Shown: in pieces, positions 38,479 through 48,000 of the stretch
How the letters are laid out: each line of letters starts with the position of its first letter
Position numbering within the stretch: position 1 is the stretch's first letter
Assembly: GCF_008035925.1 (NCBI RefSeq)
Contig: NZ_CP036264.1
Span: forward strand, 4,648,402-4,712,401
Length of the DNA stretch: 64,000 nucleotides
Reading direction: 5' to 3'
Source of the DNA: Stieleria maiorica
GTDB lineage: Bacteria > Planctomycetota > Planctomycetia > Pirellulales > Pirellulaceae
Position numbers and translations under genes: made by a program
Notes under the pieces: generated by a model
Databases searched by the model: none
Told to the model about the DNA's origin: nothing
The model's input: the letters and a program-made list of their open reading frames with translations, nothing else

Positions 38479-41307
38479 ATGCACCGAAGTTTTTGGCAAG
38501 CTGCTTGGGGGCCGTTTTGGTTGACGGTCGTGCTGTCAGTTGGAATTCAAGCCGCGGAGATCGATTTTGTCCGCGACGTGCAACCGATCTTTCAGAAACA
38601 TTGCGTCTCCTGTCATGGGGCGGAGAGCCAGAAAAGCGGATTGCGGCTGGACATCAAATCGGAGGCGTTCAAGGGAGTTGACGGATGGGGGCCGAGTCTG
38701 GTTGCCGGGCGAGCGAGCGAGAGCCCGATCATCGAACTGGTCACCAGCGAAGACGTTGATTCACGCATGCCGCCTGAGGGGGATCCGCTCTCAGCAGCTG
38801 AGATCGCAGTGTTAACCGAGTGGATCGATTCCGGAGCCCTGTGGCCCGATGGGGTGGATCTGGCCGAATTGGAAGATCGGCTGGATCACTGGTCGTTCAA
38901 ACCGATGACGTCTCCGACCGCTCCCGAAGTCCAACGTGGCGATTGGCCTCGCGGTTCGATCGATCGCTTCGTGCTCTCGCGATTGGAGCAGGACGGTTTG
39001 TCGCCAGCGCCCGAAGCGGACGTGGTGAGCTGGTTGCGACGCGTCAGTGTTGACTTGACCGGACTGCCACCGACGCCGCGGGAGGTCAACGAGTTCATCG
39101 AGCAGGCCCGACGCGGCGAAGCGGCCTACGCCATCGCGGTGAACCGGTTGCTTCAATCGCCTCGTTACGGCGAACGCTGGGCACAACACTGGTTGGACGT
39201 CGTGCGTTATGCGGACACCCATGGGTTTGAAGTCAACACCGAGCGACCCAACGCGTGGCCTTACCGAGACTACGTGATCGCCGCGATGAACGCGGACACG
39301 CCCTACGACCGATTCATCAAAGAACAGATCGCCGGCGATGCTCTGGGGGCTGACGCGGCAACGGGGTTTCTGGTGACCGCGTCGGTCTTGCTGCCTGGAC
39401 AGATCGGCAAGGACGCGCCGTCGATGCGGTTGGCTCGCCAAGACGCATTGGACGAAATCGTGAACAACGTCTCGCAGACCTTTCTGGGGATGAGTGTCGG
39501 TTGTGCCCGTTGTCACGACCACAAATTCGATCCGATCACCGCGAAGGACTATTACAGCATGCAGGCGTTTGTCGCCGGTGTGGAATACGGCGATCGCAAA
39601 CTGCGCACGCCACACAGCGAGGCGTTGGAGCGACAGGCGGATGCGTTTCGCGAGCGTGTGGCGGAGATCGACGATCGATTGGCCTTGCTGGTCCCGCCGG
39701 CCAGACCACGCGTCGATCAGGAACTGGAAACGTACACCAGCAATGCTCGTGAGAATACCGAGACGTTTGAACCGCTGGATGCAAGGTTCGTGCGTTTTAC
39801 GATTCATGATGCCAATTTGCATCCCAGCCTGGGATTGATCGAACCGTGTCTGGATGAGGTTCAAATCTTCACCGACGAAGCGGAACCGCGCAACGTGGCA
39901 CTGGCATCCCACGGCACCAAGGTGACCGCGTCTGGCAGCCGTATGTCGTCCAACCACAAACTGGAACACATCAACGATGGCCAATTCGGTAACTCGCGAA
40001 GTTGGATGTCCGATTCCAAAGGCACCGGATGGGTGATGTTTGAATTGCCCGATTCCGCTCGGATCGCGAAGGTCGTCTGGAGTCGTGATCGAAACGGCAA
40101 ATTCACCGATCGGCTTGCCACGGCGTACACCTTGGAAGCCGGCTCATCGATCGATCAACTGCGGACGGTGAAACACGTCCCGCCCCAGCGAGCGAGCGTC
40201 AATGCTGCCATCAACATCGACCGATTTTCGACCGTGGGGCTAAACGACGATGAAACGCGACTGGCAAATCGCTTGCTAGGTGAAAAGCGTTCGCTGGAAC
40301 AAAGGATCAAGGCTGCCGAGCGTGGCCAGGTCGCGTTTGCGGGGACCTTTCGCCAACCTGACGAGATTCACCGACTCCACCGCGGCGATCCCGAGCAGCC
40401 TCGCGAGGCCGTTGCTCCCGCGGTATTGAGTGCAATCGGCGAGCTGGCCCTGCCGATCGAGGCCGCTGAACAACAACGCCGTCGCGCACTGGCTGACTGG
40501 ATCGCCGACCCACAGAACCCGCTCACCGCCCGGGTGATGGTCAACCGGATCTGGCAAGGGCACTTCGGCATCGGACTGGTCGACACCCCAAATGATTTCG
40601 GCCGCAACGGGACGGCTCCCACGCACCCAAGGCTGTTGGACTGGCTGGCACAGGAATTCATTCGTTCGGGCTGGTCGATCAAACACATGCACCGGCTGAT
40701 CGTTTTGTCATCGACTTACCGGCAATCGAACCAGTTCGATCCCCAAGCGGCGGCGGTGGACGCCGATGTTCGGCTGTTGTGGCGTTATCCATCGCGACGC
40801 TTAGAAGCCGAAGCCATTCGCGATGCGATGCTAGCCGCCAGCGGCCAATTGAACCTGAAAATGGGCGGTCGTGGATTCAATCTGTTCAACAAACGCGGTG
40901 GATTGTCCGGGTTTACGCCGGTCGACTCGTTCGGAGATGATGGTTTGCGGCGGATGATCTACGCGCACAAAGTCCGACGGGAGCGAGATGCTGTATTCGG
41001 CGCATTTGATTGCCCCGACGCAGGCCAAAGCACTGCCCGCCGGATCGAATCCACCACGCCGATTCAGGCATTGAACCTGTTGAACAGTCGGTTCACGATC
41101 GAGACCGCGGCGGCGTTGGCCGAGCGAGTGGCGGCGGAAGCGGGCGACGAAATTGGCGACCAGATAAGACGTGCCTATCAAGTCGTTTTCAATCGAGATC
41201 CCGAACACGACGAATTGCACCAGGCAATCCCTGTCATACGCGAGTTTGGCTTGGAAACACTTTGCCGAGCGATGTTCAACAGCAACGAGTTTTTATTCTA
41301 TCCCTGA
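38479..41307 (+). CDS. PSCyt1 / DUF1549 / DUF1553 cytochrome-domain protein
   Basis: 942 residues from the ATG at 38479, preceded by CAGGA and followed by a signal peptide (AAWGPFWLTVVLSVGIQAAE). The N-terminal cytochrome module has the heme site CVSCHG near residue 44. DUF1549 follows (RWAQHWLDVVRYADTHGFEV), then a second CxxCH (CARCHDHKFDPI). A discoidin-like insertion comes next (near ARFVRFTIHDANLHPSLGLI). DUF1553 closes it (ADWIADPQNPLTARVMVNRI). These large planctomycete proteins are exported and paired with DUF1501 proteins; they are suspected to act on polysaccharides, but no activity is proven. The DUF1501 partner is 165 bases downstream. Confidence 0.93.
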   Translation: MHRSFWQAAWGPFWLTVVLSVGIQAAEIDFVRDVQPIFQKHCVSCHGAESQKSGLRLDIKSEAFKGVDGWGPSLVAGRASESPIIELVTSEDVDSRMPPEGDPLSAAEIAVLTEWIDSGALWPDGVDLAELEDRLDHWSFKPMTSPTAPEVQRGDWPRGSIDRFVLSRLEQDGLSPAPEADVVSWLRRVSVDLTGLPPTPREVNEFIEQARRGEAAYAIAVNRLLQSPRYGERWAQHWLDVVRYADTHGFEVNTERPNAWPYRDYVIAAMNADTPYDRFIKEQIAGDALGADAATGFLVTASVLLPGQIGKDAPSMRLARQDALDEIVNNVSQTFLGMSVGCARCHDHKFDPITAKDYYSMQAFVAGVEYGDRKLRTPHSEALERQADAFRERVAEIDDRLALLVPPARPRVDQELETYTSNARENTETFEPLDARFVRFTIHDANLHPSLGLIEPCLDEVQIFTDEAEPRNVALASHGTKVTASGSRMSSNHKLEHINDGQFGNSRSWMSDSKGTGWVMFELPDSARIAKVVWSRDRNGKFTDRLATAYTLEAGSSIDQLRTVKHVPPQRASVNAAINIDRFSTVGLNDDETRLANRLLGEKRSLEQRIKAAERGQVAFAGTFRQPDEIHRLHRGDPEQPREAVAPAVLSAIGELALPIEAAEQQRRRALADWIADPQNPLTARVMVNRIWQGHFGIGLVDTPNDFGRNGTAPTHPRLLDWLAQEFIRSGWSIKHMHRLIVLSSTYRQSNQFDPQAAAVDADVRLLWRYPSRRLEAEAIRDAMLAASGQLNLKMGGRGFNLFNKRGGLSGFTPVDSFGDDGLRRMIYAHKVRRERDAVFGAFDCPDAGQSTARRIESTTPIQALNLLNSRFTIETAAALAERVAAEAGDEIGDQIRRAYQVVFNRDPEHDELHQAIPVIREFGLETLCRAMFNSNEFLFYP

Positions 41308-41341
41308 TCAATCTTCCCCGGGCATACGTGTTGTGTTCAGG

Positions 41342-41406
41342 ATTTAGCCGCCCGCGGTCGCTGCTTCGCAGCGACCGGGAATCGCCTCAAGGCTAAACAC
41401 CAACGG
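41342..41406. repeat. dispersed hairpin repeat, copy 1 (TTAGCC family)
   Basis: The core CGGTCGCTGCTTCGCAGCGACCG is a near-perfect hairpin flanked by TTTAGCCGCC and GGCTAAACACCAACGG. Related copies lie at 52434-52497 and 59882-59940 in the opposite orientation. All three are intergenic. Confidence 0.85.
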
Positions 41407-41472
41407 TTGCTGAATTACATTCAACTGCTGCCCCGCGCCTTTCATTCCTAATACGCTTTCAATCATCGCGAA

Positions 41473-42927
41473 ATGACTTCACTCTCACCCAACGGACGTC
41501 AATTCCTCAATCGACGCAACTTCCTGGGCGGGTCCGCCGGGGCGTTGGGTTCGATCGCGTTATTGGATTTATTGTCCGGCGATCACCTGCTGGCGGCGCG
41601 TCCGCTGATTGATCCGGCGCGTCCGTTCGCGCCCCGTGAAAGTCACTTTCCCGGAAAGGCGAAACGCGTCGTCGTGATCTTCTGTGCCGGAGCGGTCAGC
41701 CAGCTTGAAACCTGGGACTACAAACCGGAACTGATCAAATTCGACGGCCAACCGCTTCCAGATGGGCCGGCGGTAACCTTTCAAGGTCCCGCGGGAAACT
41801 TGGCCCGGCCACAATACACGTTTCGACAACGCGGCCAGACGGGCAAGTGGGTTAGTGACATGATCCCGCACCTGGCGGAATTGACCGACGACATCGCGTT
41901 CATCCACTCGCTGACCAGCAAGAGCAACACGCACGGCCCGGCGGAAAACTTTCTTTCGACCGGGACGCCGCTGGACGGGTTCCCCAGTCTGGGATCCTGG
42001 GCCAGTTATGCGTTGGGCAGCGAGAATCAGGACTTACCCGCATATGTCGCAATCCCCGATCCACGTGGCGTCCCGCAAAATGGATCCAACAACTGGGGGC
42101 CGGGGTTCTTGCCCGCCGCGTTTCAGGGCACACCGCTCAGTTCGAAGGAGCCGATTCGACATCTGAAGGCGCCGATCGTATCGCCCGGAGCCGATCGTGC
42201 CGCACGTTCCTTGCTCCAGCAGATGAACCAACGCCATTTGCAGCAACATCCCGGCGATAACAAACTGGCCGCGCGGATCGCCAGCTATGAACTCGCAGCC
42301 AGAATGCAATTGAGTGTGCCGGAGATCACCGATTTGAGTTCCGAACCGGAGTACCTGTTGAAGAGCTACGGGGCCGATGATGAATCGAATCCGGTTCGCG
42401 CCGCATTCGCACGCAACTGCCTTCTTGCCCGCCGGTTGATCGAAAGCGGTGTCCGGTTTGTGCAGTTGTTTAACGGTGCGTATGCCAGCGGCGGGGAACT
42501 CAACTGGGACGGACACAACAAGCTAAAGGAACAATACGACAAGCACGCCGCAATCCTGGATCAACCCGCCGCCGCGATGATCAAGGACATGAAGGCGCGG
42601 GGATTGCTGGAAGACACGTTGGTGATTTGGTGCACCGAGTTCGGCCGGATGCCATTTTTCCAAAAAGGATCCAAGGGACGGGACCACAATCCCGACGGAT
42701 TCACGTGCTGGATGACCGGTGCGGGAGTCAAGCCGGGTGTCAGCCACGGTGTGACCGACGATCTGGGACAAAAGGCCGTCCAAGACGTTCATCCGTTGTA
42801 CGACTTCAACGCCACCATCCTGCATCTGCTGGGTCTGGATCATGAACGATTGACGTTCCAGCACAACGGCATCGAGCGTCGTCTGACGAATGTCGAAGGC
42901 CACGTCATCCGTGAGATCCTGGCGTAA
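41473..42927 (+). CDS. DUF1501 protein, twin-arginine exported
   Basis: 484 residues. The N-terminus [20 protein letters not shown] is a twin-arginine-type signal. DUF1501 features include [20 protein letters not shown] near residue 56, [20 protein letters not shown], and the [11 protein letters not shown] segment followed by GRDHNPDGF. The fold is alkaline phosphatase/sulfatase-like. DUF1501 and PSCyt1/DUF1549/DUF1553 genes are neighbours across planctomycetes and are likely to work together outside the cytoplasm. Length is normal for the family. Confidence 0.95.
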   Translation: MTSLSPNGRQFLNRRNFLGGSAGALGSIALLDLLSGDHLLAARPLIDPARPFAPRESHFPGKAKRVVVIFCAGAVSQLETWDYKPELIKFDGQPLPDGPAVTFQGPAGNLARPQYTFRQRGQTGKWVSDMIPHLAELTDDIAFIHSLTSKSNTHGPAENFLSTGTPLDGFPSLGSWASYALGSENQDLPAYVAIPDPRGVPQNGSNNWGPGFLPAAFQGTPLSSKEPIRHLKAPIVSPGADRAARSLLQQMNQRHLQQHPGDNKLAARIASYELAARMQLSVPEITDLSSEPEYLLKSYGADDESNPVRAAFARNCLLARRLIESGVRFVQLFNGAYASGGELNWDGHNKLKEQYDKHAAILDQPAAAMIKDMKARGLLEDTLVIWCTEFGRMPFFQKGSKGRDHNPDGFTCWMTGAGVKPGVSHGVTDDLGQKAVQDVHPLYDFNATILHLLGLDHERLTFQHNGIERRLTNVEGHVIREILA

Positions 42928-42961
42928 GCAGCGTCGCGGTATTCGCATGCGGTGTGTTGAT

Positions 42962-43058
42962 GCCAGCCCGCACGCGTTAGCAAGGGGCCACGCGGCGCCC
43001 CTCGCTCACGCAGCATCCCTCGCTCGCGGGGAGCCCCTCGCTCACGCGTCGGGCTGGC
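42962..43058. repeat. imperfect inverted repeat with internal CCCCTCGCTCACGC units
   Basis: GCCAGCCCGCACGCGTTAGC (42962 onward) and its near complement ending GCGTCGGGCTGGC (43033-43058) flank repeats of CCCTCGCTCACGC. It lies between the convergent ends of the DUF1501 gene and the PEP-CTERM gene and overlaps the last codons of the latter, so those residues (TVQCQPDA) derive from the repeat. Confidence 0.82.
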
Positions 43059-43956
43059 ATTGCACTGTTGGTTTTAGAGTGCGGGGGACACGTTTGCGGC
43101 GTATCGATCCGATTCCGGCGATCAACCCCAGCAGCGCGAAACACCCAGGTTCGGGGACCGCGGAAATATTCATCACCCCGACGCCCAGTCCTTCGCCGAG
43201 TCGAAAATCGAATCCGCCCGATCCGCTGGTCAGCCAGTTGTCGACGATCGGATTGCCTTGACTGTCCAGAAACGACCCGTCGCCGGGGATGTCGACCAGT
43301 CGCACGTATTGAATATTGTCCAGATCCAACAATCCCGCGGCCACCAATGCGTCGCCTTGCAATTCATCCAGATCGAACGGCGTTCCAAAGCCAGCTGCGT
43401 GTTTGCCGGCCAGGTTGTAGACATTGGTGACGTCAAAGGGCGAAAAGTTGGTTCCGAAACCTCCCGGCAAGGGACCGGTGTTTAGGCTGATACTTGGGAA
43501 TCGAGCGAAGTCGGAGCCGTTGGTGGAGACGTCGACATAGGCGAATTCGGCAAACAAGCCCGATGTGCCATTAGCATTGGTGCCGAAGGCGAACCCATTT
43601 TCGAAAATCGCAAAATCGTGTCCGGCTCCGTTGCCGATTCCGGAGGGAAACAGGACGGTCAAAAACCCCGGCGAGACGCCCGCGGCGATTTCCGCGGCAT
43701 CCAAGTCGCCCAGGCTGTTGAAACCGCCGTTTTGGTCGATCGCTGTGCTGCCACGCGGGCCGAACATCGTCCGCGTCGAATCAATCACGTCGGCCCACTC
43801 GACGATTCGTTGGTCATCGGCGGCAACAGCGCCGTCGATGGCGTGATCGGTCTCTCTCGGACCCGAATAGATTTCGGCGGACAAGGGTGACACGGACAGC
43901 AACAGCAGGATGCCGCTGAGGACACCGCTGGGACGAAAGGTGTGAAAATACTTCAT
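43042..43956 (-). CDS. PEP-CTERM surface protein under cobalamin riboswitch
   Basis: 304 residues from the ATG at 43956 (MKYFHTF); a GTG at 43977 is in frame. A signal peptide (GILLLLSVSPLSA) leads to a beta-rich body with GHDFAIFENGFAFGTNANGT and FAEFAYVDVSTNGSDFARFP. The C-terminus VPEPGCFALLGLIAGIGSIR then RKR is a PEP-CTERM sorting signal: Pro-Glu-Pro, membrane helix, basic tail. The transcript leader contains a full cobalamin aptamer (44164-44370), so expression should respond to vitamin B12. A surface role in B12 capture is the obvious inference, but no transporter gene is adjacent. Confidence 0.88.
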   Translation of the reverse strand: MKYFHTFRPSGVLSGILLLLSVSPLSAEIYSGPRETDHAIDGAVAADDQRIVEWADVIDSTRTMFGPRGSTAIDQNGGFNSLGDLDAAEIAAGVSPGFLTVLFPSGIGNGAGHDFAIFENGFAFGTNANGTSGLFAEFAYVDVSTNGSDFARFPSISLNTGPLPGGFGTNFSPFDVTNVYNLAGKHAAGFGTPFDLDELQGDALVAAGLLDLDNIQYVRLVDIPGDGSFLDSQGNPIVDNWLTSGSGGFDFRLGEGLGVGVMNISAVPEPGCFALLGLIAGIGSIRRKRVPRTLKPTVQCQPDA

Positions 43957-44009
43957 TGTAAGTCCATTGCCGAGCACGCCCCCGATCGCCGGTGCGGACC
44001 TTCACCACT

Positions 44010-44031
44010 TTTCCTTCATCGATGAAGGAAA
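44010..44031. promoter_or_regulatory. 22-bp perfect palindrome in riboswitch leader
   Basis: TTTCCTTCATC followed by GATGAAGGAAA is perfectly self-complementary. It lies about 55 bases upstream of the PEP-CTERM start codon and about 130 bases after the cobalamin aptamer on the minus-strand transcript. It could be an expression-platform hairpin or a protein operator. Confidence 0.6.
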
Positions 44032-44163
44032 CCACGGCGTGATGGAACGCGAACGCGCGGATTCGTCACAACGGCGGAAAGCAGGGAACTGTCGGTCCAA
44101 TGCGCGATTCGACTCACGCATTGCAACGTTTGCCTCAATCCAGGAAGGCACGAAAACGTCTTG

Positions 44164-44370
44164 TCGAGATAGGTCTTCTGACTCACCACCGTTTCCGTTT
44201 GCTCACAGCCTTCTCATTCGCGCACCCCGCGAACAATGGCTCTTCTTTAGAACGAAGCAACGGATGCGATTCGTTAGGATCGCGAGTGGCACACAGCGGC
44301 CGGACCGTCCCGGAATTTCACCGGAGTTCCCTGTTCACTCGCCCGGAAGCATCCGGGCGAGTCATCTCGA
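44164..44370 (-). promoter_or_regulatory. cobalamin riboswitch aptamer
   Basis: Read on the minus strand, the closing P1 stem pairs TCGAGAT (44370-44364) with ATCTCGA (44170-44164). A hairpin at 44337-44362 (ACTCGCCCGG and its complement) precedes AACAGGGAA. Next come the conserved core CCGGTGAAATTCCGGG (44309-44324), GGACGG, and CGGCCGCTGTG just after. The 3' consensus AGTCAGAAGACCTATC lies at 44168-44183. These parts are in the right order and spacing for the B12 element, and the next minus-strand gene is the PEP-CTERM protein 207 bases downstream. Confidence 0.93.
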
Positions 44371-44470
44371 ACGGCGGCTAGGATAGAACAAGATGCCCGG
44401 CTGTCAACACGGTGTTCGATCACGCGACAAACCGTCCGTCATCTCGCAGATTGCGGGCCGATGGGTGGAG

Positions 44471-45043
44471 TCACTCATGCCCAGCGTCAGCGTGATCATG
44501 GCCGGCGTGGTCGTGGCCCGCGTGGTCGTGGCCCGCGTGGTCATGGTCATGTGCCACATTTCCCGTGTAGGACTTGCCGTCGATTTCGATCACGACGGCA
44601 CCTTCGGCTCCGGCGTCGAGCCAGTCGTGCAATTTCTCGTCGGCGGAATTGAACCGCGAGGACTGTCCCGGCGGGTCATCGGAGTCTGGATCGGCCGCCA
44701 AGTCGAACGACGCGACTTGGCCGTCATGCTTCAAACTGAGCATCAGCTTTTCCGCCGCGATCGGGACCTGTTTGCTGGCCGATCCGTCCAAGACATACAT
44801 CATAATGCCGTCTTCGCCGTGCACCAGTTCGGCATGATAGGCCTCTTTCCCCAGCTCCACCAAGTCGCCGCCGTGGGGGCCGTGCTCGGGGTGCCCATGG
44901 TGATCGTGGCTTGTCGCGTGATCGCTACTGTCACTCTGGGACGTCGGACCGCCGCTGTCCGATGACGGATCACTCGTGCCTCCGCATCCAGCCAACACCA
45001 CGACCAGACCGAGCAATGACATAAGACGAAAGGTGAACTTCAT
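44471..45043 (-). CDS. His-rich lipoprotein of metal-efflux locus
   Basis: 190 residues from the ATG at 45043 (MKFTFRL). The signal peptide ends in a lipobox (VVVLAGCGG), so the mature protein is probably lipid-anchored. His clusters occur at both ends: HATSHDHHGHPEHGPHGG near residue 40 and HDHAGHDHAGHDHAGHDHAD at the C-terminus, the latter encoded by a 15-base tandem repeat. The middle (about 60-165) is a small beta-rich domain. It lies 50 bases downstream of the RND pump gene in the same direction. Binding of zinc, copper or nickel is likely; which one cannot be told. Confidence 0.83.
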   Translation of the reverse strand: MKFTFRLMSLLGLVVVLAGCGGTSDPSSDSGGPTSQSDSSDHATSHDHHGHPEHGPHGGDLVELGKEAYHAELVHGEDGIMMYVLDGSASKQVPIAAEKLMLSLKHDGQVASFDLAADPDSDDPPGQSSRFNSADEKLHDWLDAGAEGAVVIEIDGKSYTGNVAHDHDHAGHDHAGHDHAGHDHADAGHE

Positions 45044-45093
45044 TTCAATCTCTTTCAAAAGGGGGAAGACTTATTGGAATCGAACAGGTCCTG

Positions 45094-48000
45094 TTACGAC
45101 CTGTCTTTGAGAATCTGACGGCTGGCGTGGCGACCGACCGACCAAAACAGCGCCGGGCGGACGAAAAACTCGGCCAACGTGCTGGTGATCAGCCCGCCGA
45201 CGATGACCGTCGCGATCGGATACAGAATTTCTTTGCCCGGTTCTCCTGCGGCCAAAGCCAAGGGCAGCAAACCGATGCCGCTGGTCAGCGCGGTCATCAA
45301 CACCGGTGCCATGCGCTCCTGCCCGGCTCGTTTAACCATCTGACGCGTCCACGATTCGCCTTCGTGTTCGACCAGATGCAAATAGTGGTTCAGCAACAAG
45401 ATGCCGTTGCGGCTGGCGATGCCACACAAGGAGATGAATCCGACCATCGCCGCGACGGTCAGGTTTTGGTCGGTGATCACCAAAGCGGCGACGGCACCGA
45501 TGAATGCGGTCGGTAGCGCGACCAAGACCTGCAGCGAGAAATTCACATTGCCGAACAATGTGTACAGCACCAAAAACATCCCGATCAGCGCCACGACCGA
45601 CAAAACGGCCAGACGTCGCGATGCCGACTGCTGGCTTTCGAATTGCCCGCCGTACTCGATGAAGTAGCCCGGTTCCAGTTCCATCTCGGCCAGCTTGGTT
45701 TTGATTTCATTGACCACATCGACGACTCCCCGCTGGGACACGTTGGCCTGCAGGACGATCCGGCGGCGCACTTGCTCGCGTTTGATCATGTTCGGTCCGC
45801 TGCTTTCGTAAATCCGAGCGACAGCCTCCAAGGGAACGACGCCGCCGTCAGAAAGGGGAATGACGAGCCGGCGGAGTTTGGAGACGTCTTCGCGGAACGG
45901 TTCGTCCAAACGCACCAACAAATCAAAGGTGCGTTGCCCGAGCAACACCTGACTGACAACTTCTCCGTTCATCGCGGTTTGCACGATCTCCATCACGTGT
46001 GCCGGCCGCAAACCGTTTTGCGTTAAAGCGCTCCGATCGAGTTCGATGCGCAATTGAGGAATATTGGTCTGTTGTTCGATCAACACATCCGTCAAACCAT
46101 CGATGTTCGCGATCCGCCGTTTCATCTCCTCCGCCTTGTTGCGAAGCACGTCCAGGTCATCGCCGTAGAGTTTGATCCCGATTTGGGCCTTCACCCCGGA
46201 GATCATGTGGCTGATCAAATGGGCGAGCGGCTGTTCGGTGCTGGAGACGACGCCGGGAATCTCGTCCATCGCGTGTCGGATCTCTCGGATCGTTTCTTCG
46301 CGATCGGCATCCTCGGCGATTTCCAAATACAGTTCCGAGACGTTGACGCCTTCGGCATGTTCGTCCAGCTCCGCGCGACCGGTGCGCCGGGCGATGGATT
46401 TGACGTTCTCGACTTCCATCAACCGTTGCTGCACGGATTGACCGATCTTGTTGCTCGTCGCCAACGAAGTCCCGGGGGCAAGCAGCGCGTTGACTTGTAC
46501 GGAACCTTCGTTGAAAGGCGGCAAAAAATCACGCTCCAATTGCGTCACGGCAAACATTGCAAACGCCACCAACACCGCGGCGATTCCCAAGACGGGACCG
46601 GGCATCCGGGTGCTGAGATCGATCATCAATCCGGCAATCCCCTTAAACCGTTCCAGCAATCGGCCTTCGGTTGTTGTTTCACCGCCGAGCCATGATTCGA
46701 GGACACGAATCAGGATCCAGATGATCGGCGCCAATCCGATCGCCCACCAGATCGCGGCGCCGAGCAAACCGACGGACCAGCCGATCAGCTCGGTCGCACG
46801 CGGTAAAACCCAGTAGACGGCCAAGGCGGAGATCCCCAGCGACAACACCGGCACGACGTACCGCCAGAACTTGCGCCCGGTCAACAGCAGCGATGCCAGT
46901 ACCGGCGTCACCGTCAGCGACACGGCCAAAGAGACGACGAGAGAGACGACGTAGCCGGTTGCCAAGGGGACGAACAACTTGCCTTCCATCCCTTCCAGGG
47001 CGAACAGCGGAAGAAAGACCAGCACGACGATCGCTGTTCCGTAAACGACACTGCTGCGGATTTCGATGCTAGCGTCGTAAACAACTTTCAACACCGGCCG
47101 CGGGTTGTCGCTCGCGCGGTTCTCTTTCAATCGCCGAAAGATGTTCTCCACATCAACGATCGCGTCATCGACCAGTTCACCGATGCCAACCGCCAATCCG
47201 CCCAGTGTCATCGTGTTGATCGACAATCCGAACGCGGCGAACACGCACGCGGTGGCGATGATCGAAAGCGGGATCGCGGTCAGCGTGATGAACGTCGTGC
47301 GGAAATTCAACAAGAATAGAAACAGAATCACCAACACCAAAACCCCGCCGTCGGCCAACGCTTCCACAACGTTTTCAATCGCACGGTCGATGAAGGATCG
47401 CTGGGAATAGACGTTGGCGACGCGGATGTCGTCCGGCAGTGCCGTTTTTAATTCCTCCAACGCTTCTTCAATCGCACGATCGACGGTCCGCGTATCGCTG
47501 CCCGGTTGTTTGTTGACGGTCAGCACCACCGCGGGGCCGCCATCGACGTTGCCAGCGCGATCCCGGACATAGGCGGATGAGTCGCCGCGCATCTCCTGGA
47601 CGCCCTGGACAACCCGGGCGACATCCCCGAGCGTGATCGGGCGCCCGGAACGCAACGTGATCGCGATCTCGTTCAATTCGCTGAGACTGGTGATCCGTCC
47701 CAGACCGCGGACCAGCAACTCATTGGGACCGCGCTGGTCCAAGTAACCGCCGGTGGCGTTCAAGTTCGCCTCGGCCACGGCGGTGTGAACGTCGTGCATC
47801 GTCAGATCAAACGAACGCAATTTGTCGGGATCCACCAGGACCTGGTACTGCATCCGTCCACCGCCGATCGTGAACACTTGCGACACGCCGGGGATGGTCA
47901 ACAGACGCTGGCGGACGACCCAATCGGCCAAGGTCCGCACCTCCATCGGCGGCGTTGTTCCTCCTTCGCTCCACATCCCATACATCAGGATCTGGCCCAT

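Noticed and set aside
43814-44035. Minus-strand short frame in the riboswitch leader, possible leader peptide
   Set aside because: It runs past the start of the PEP-CTERM gene in another frame, has no ribosome site, and the aptamer already explains the leader.
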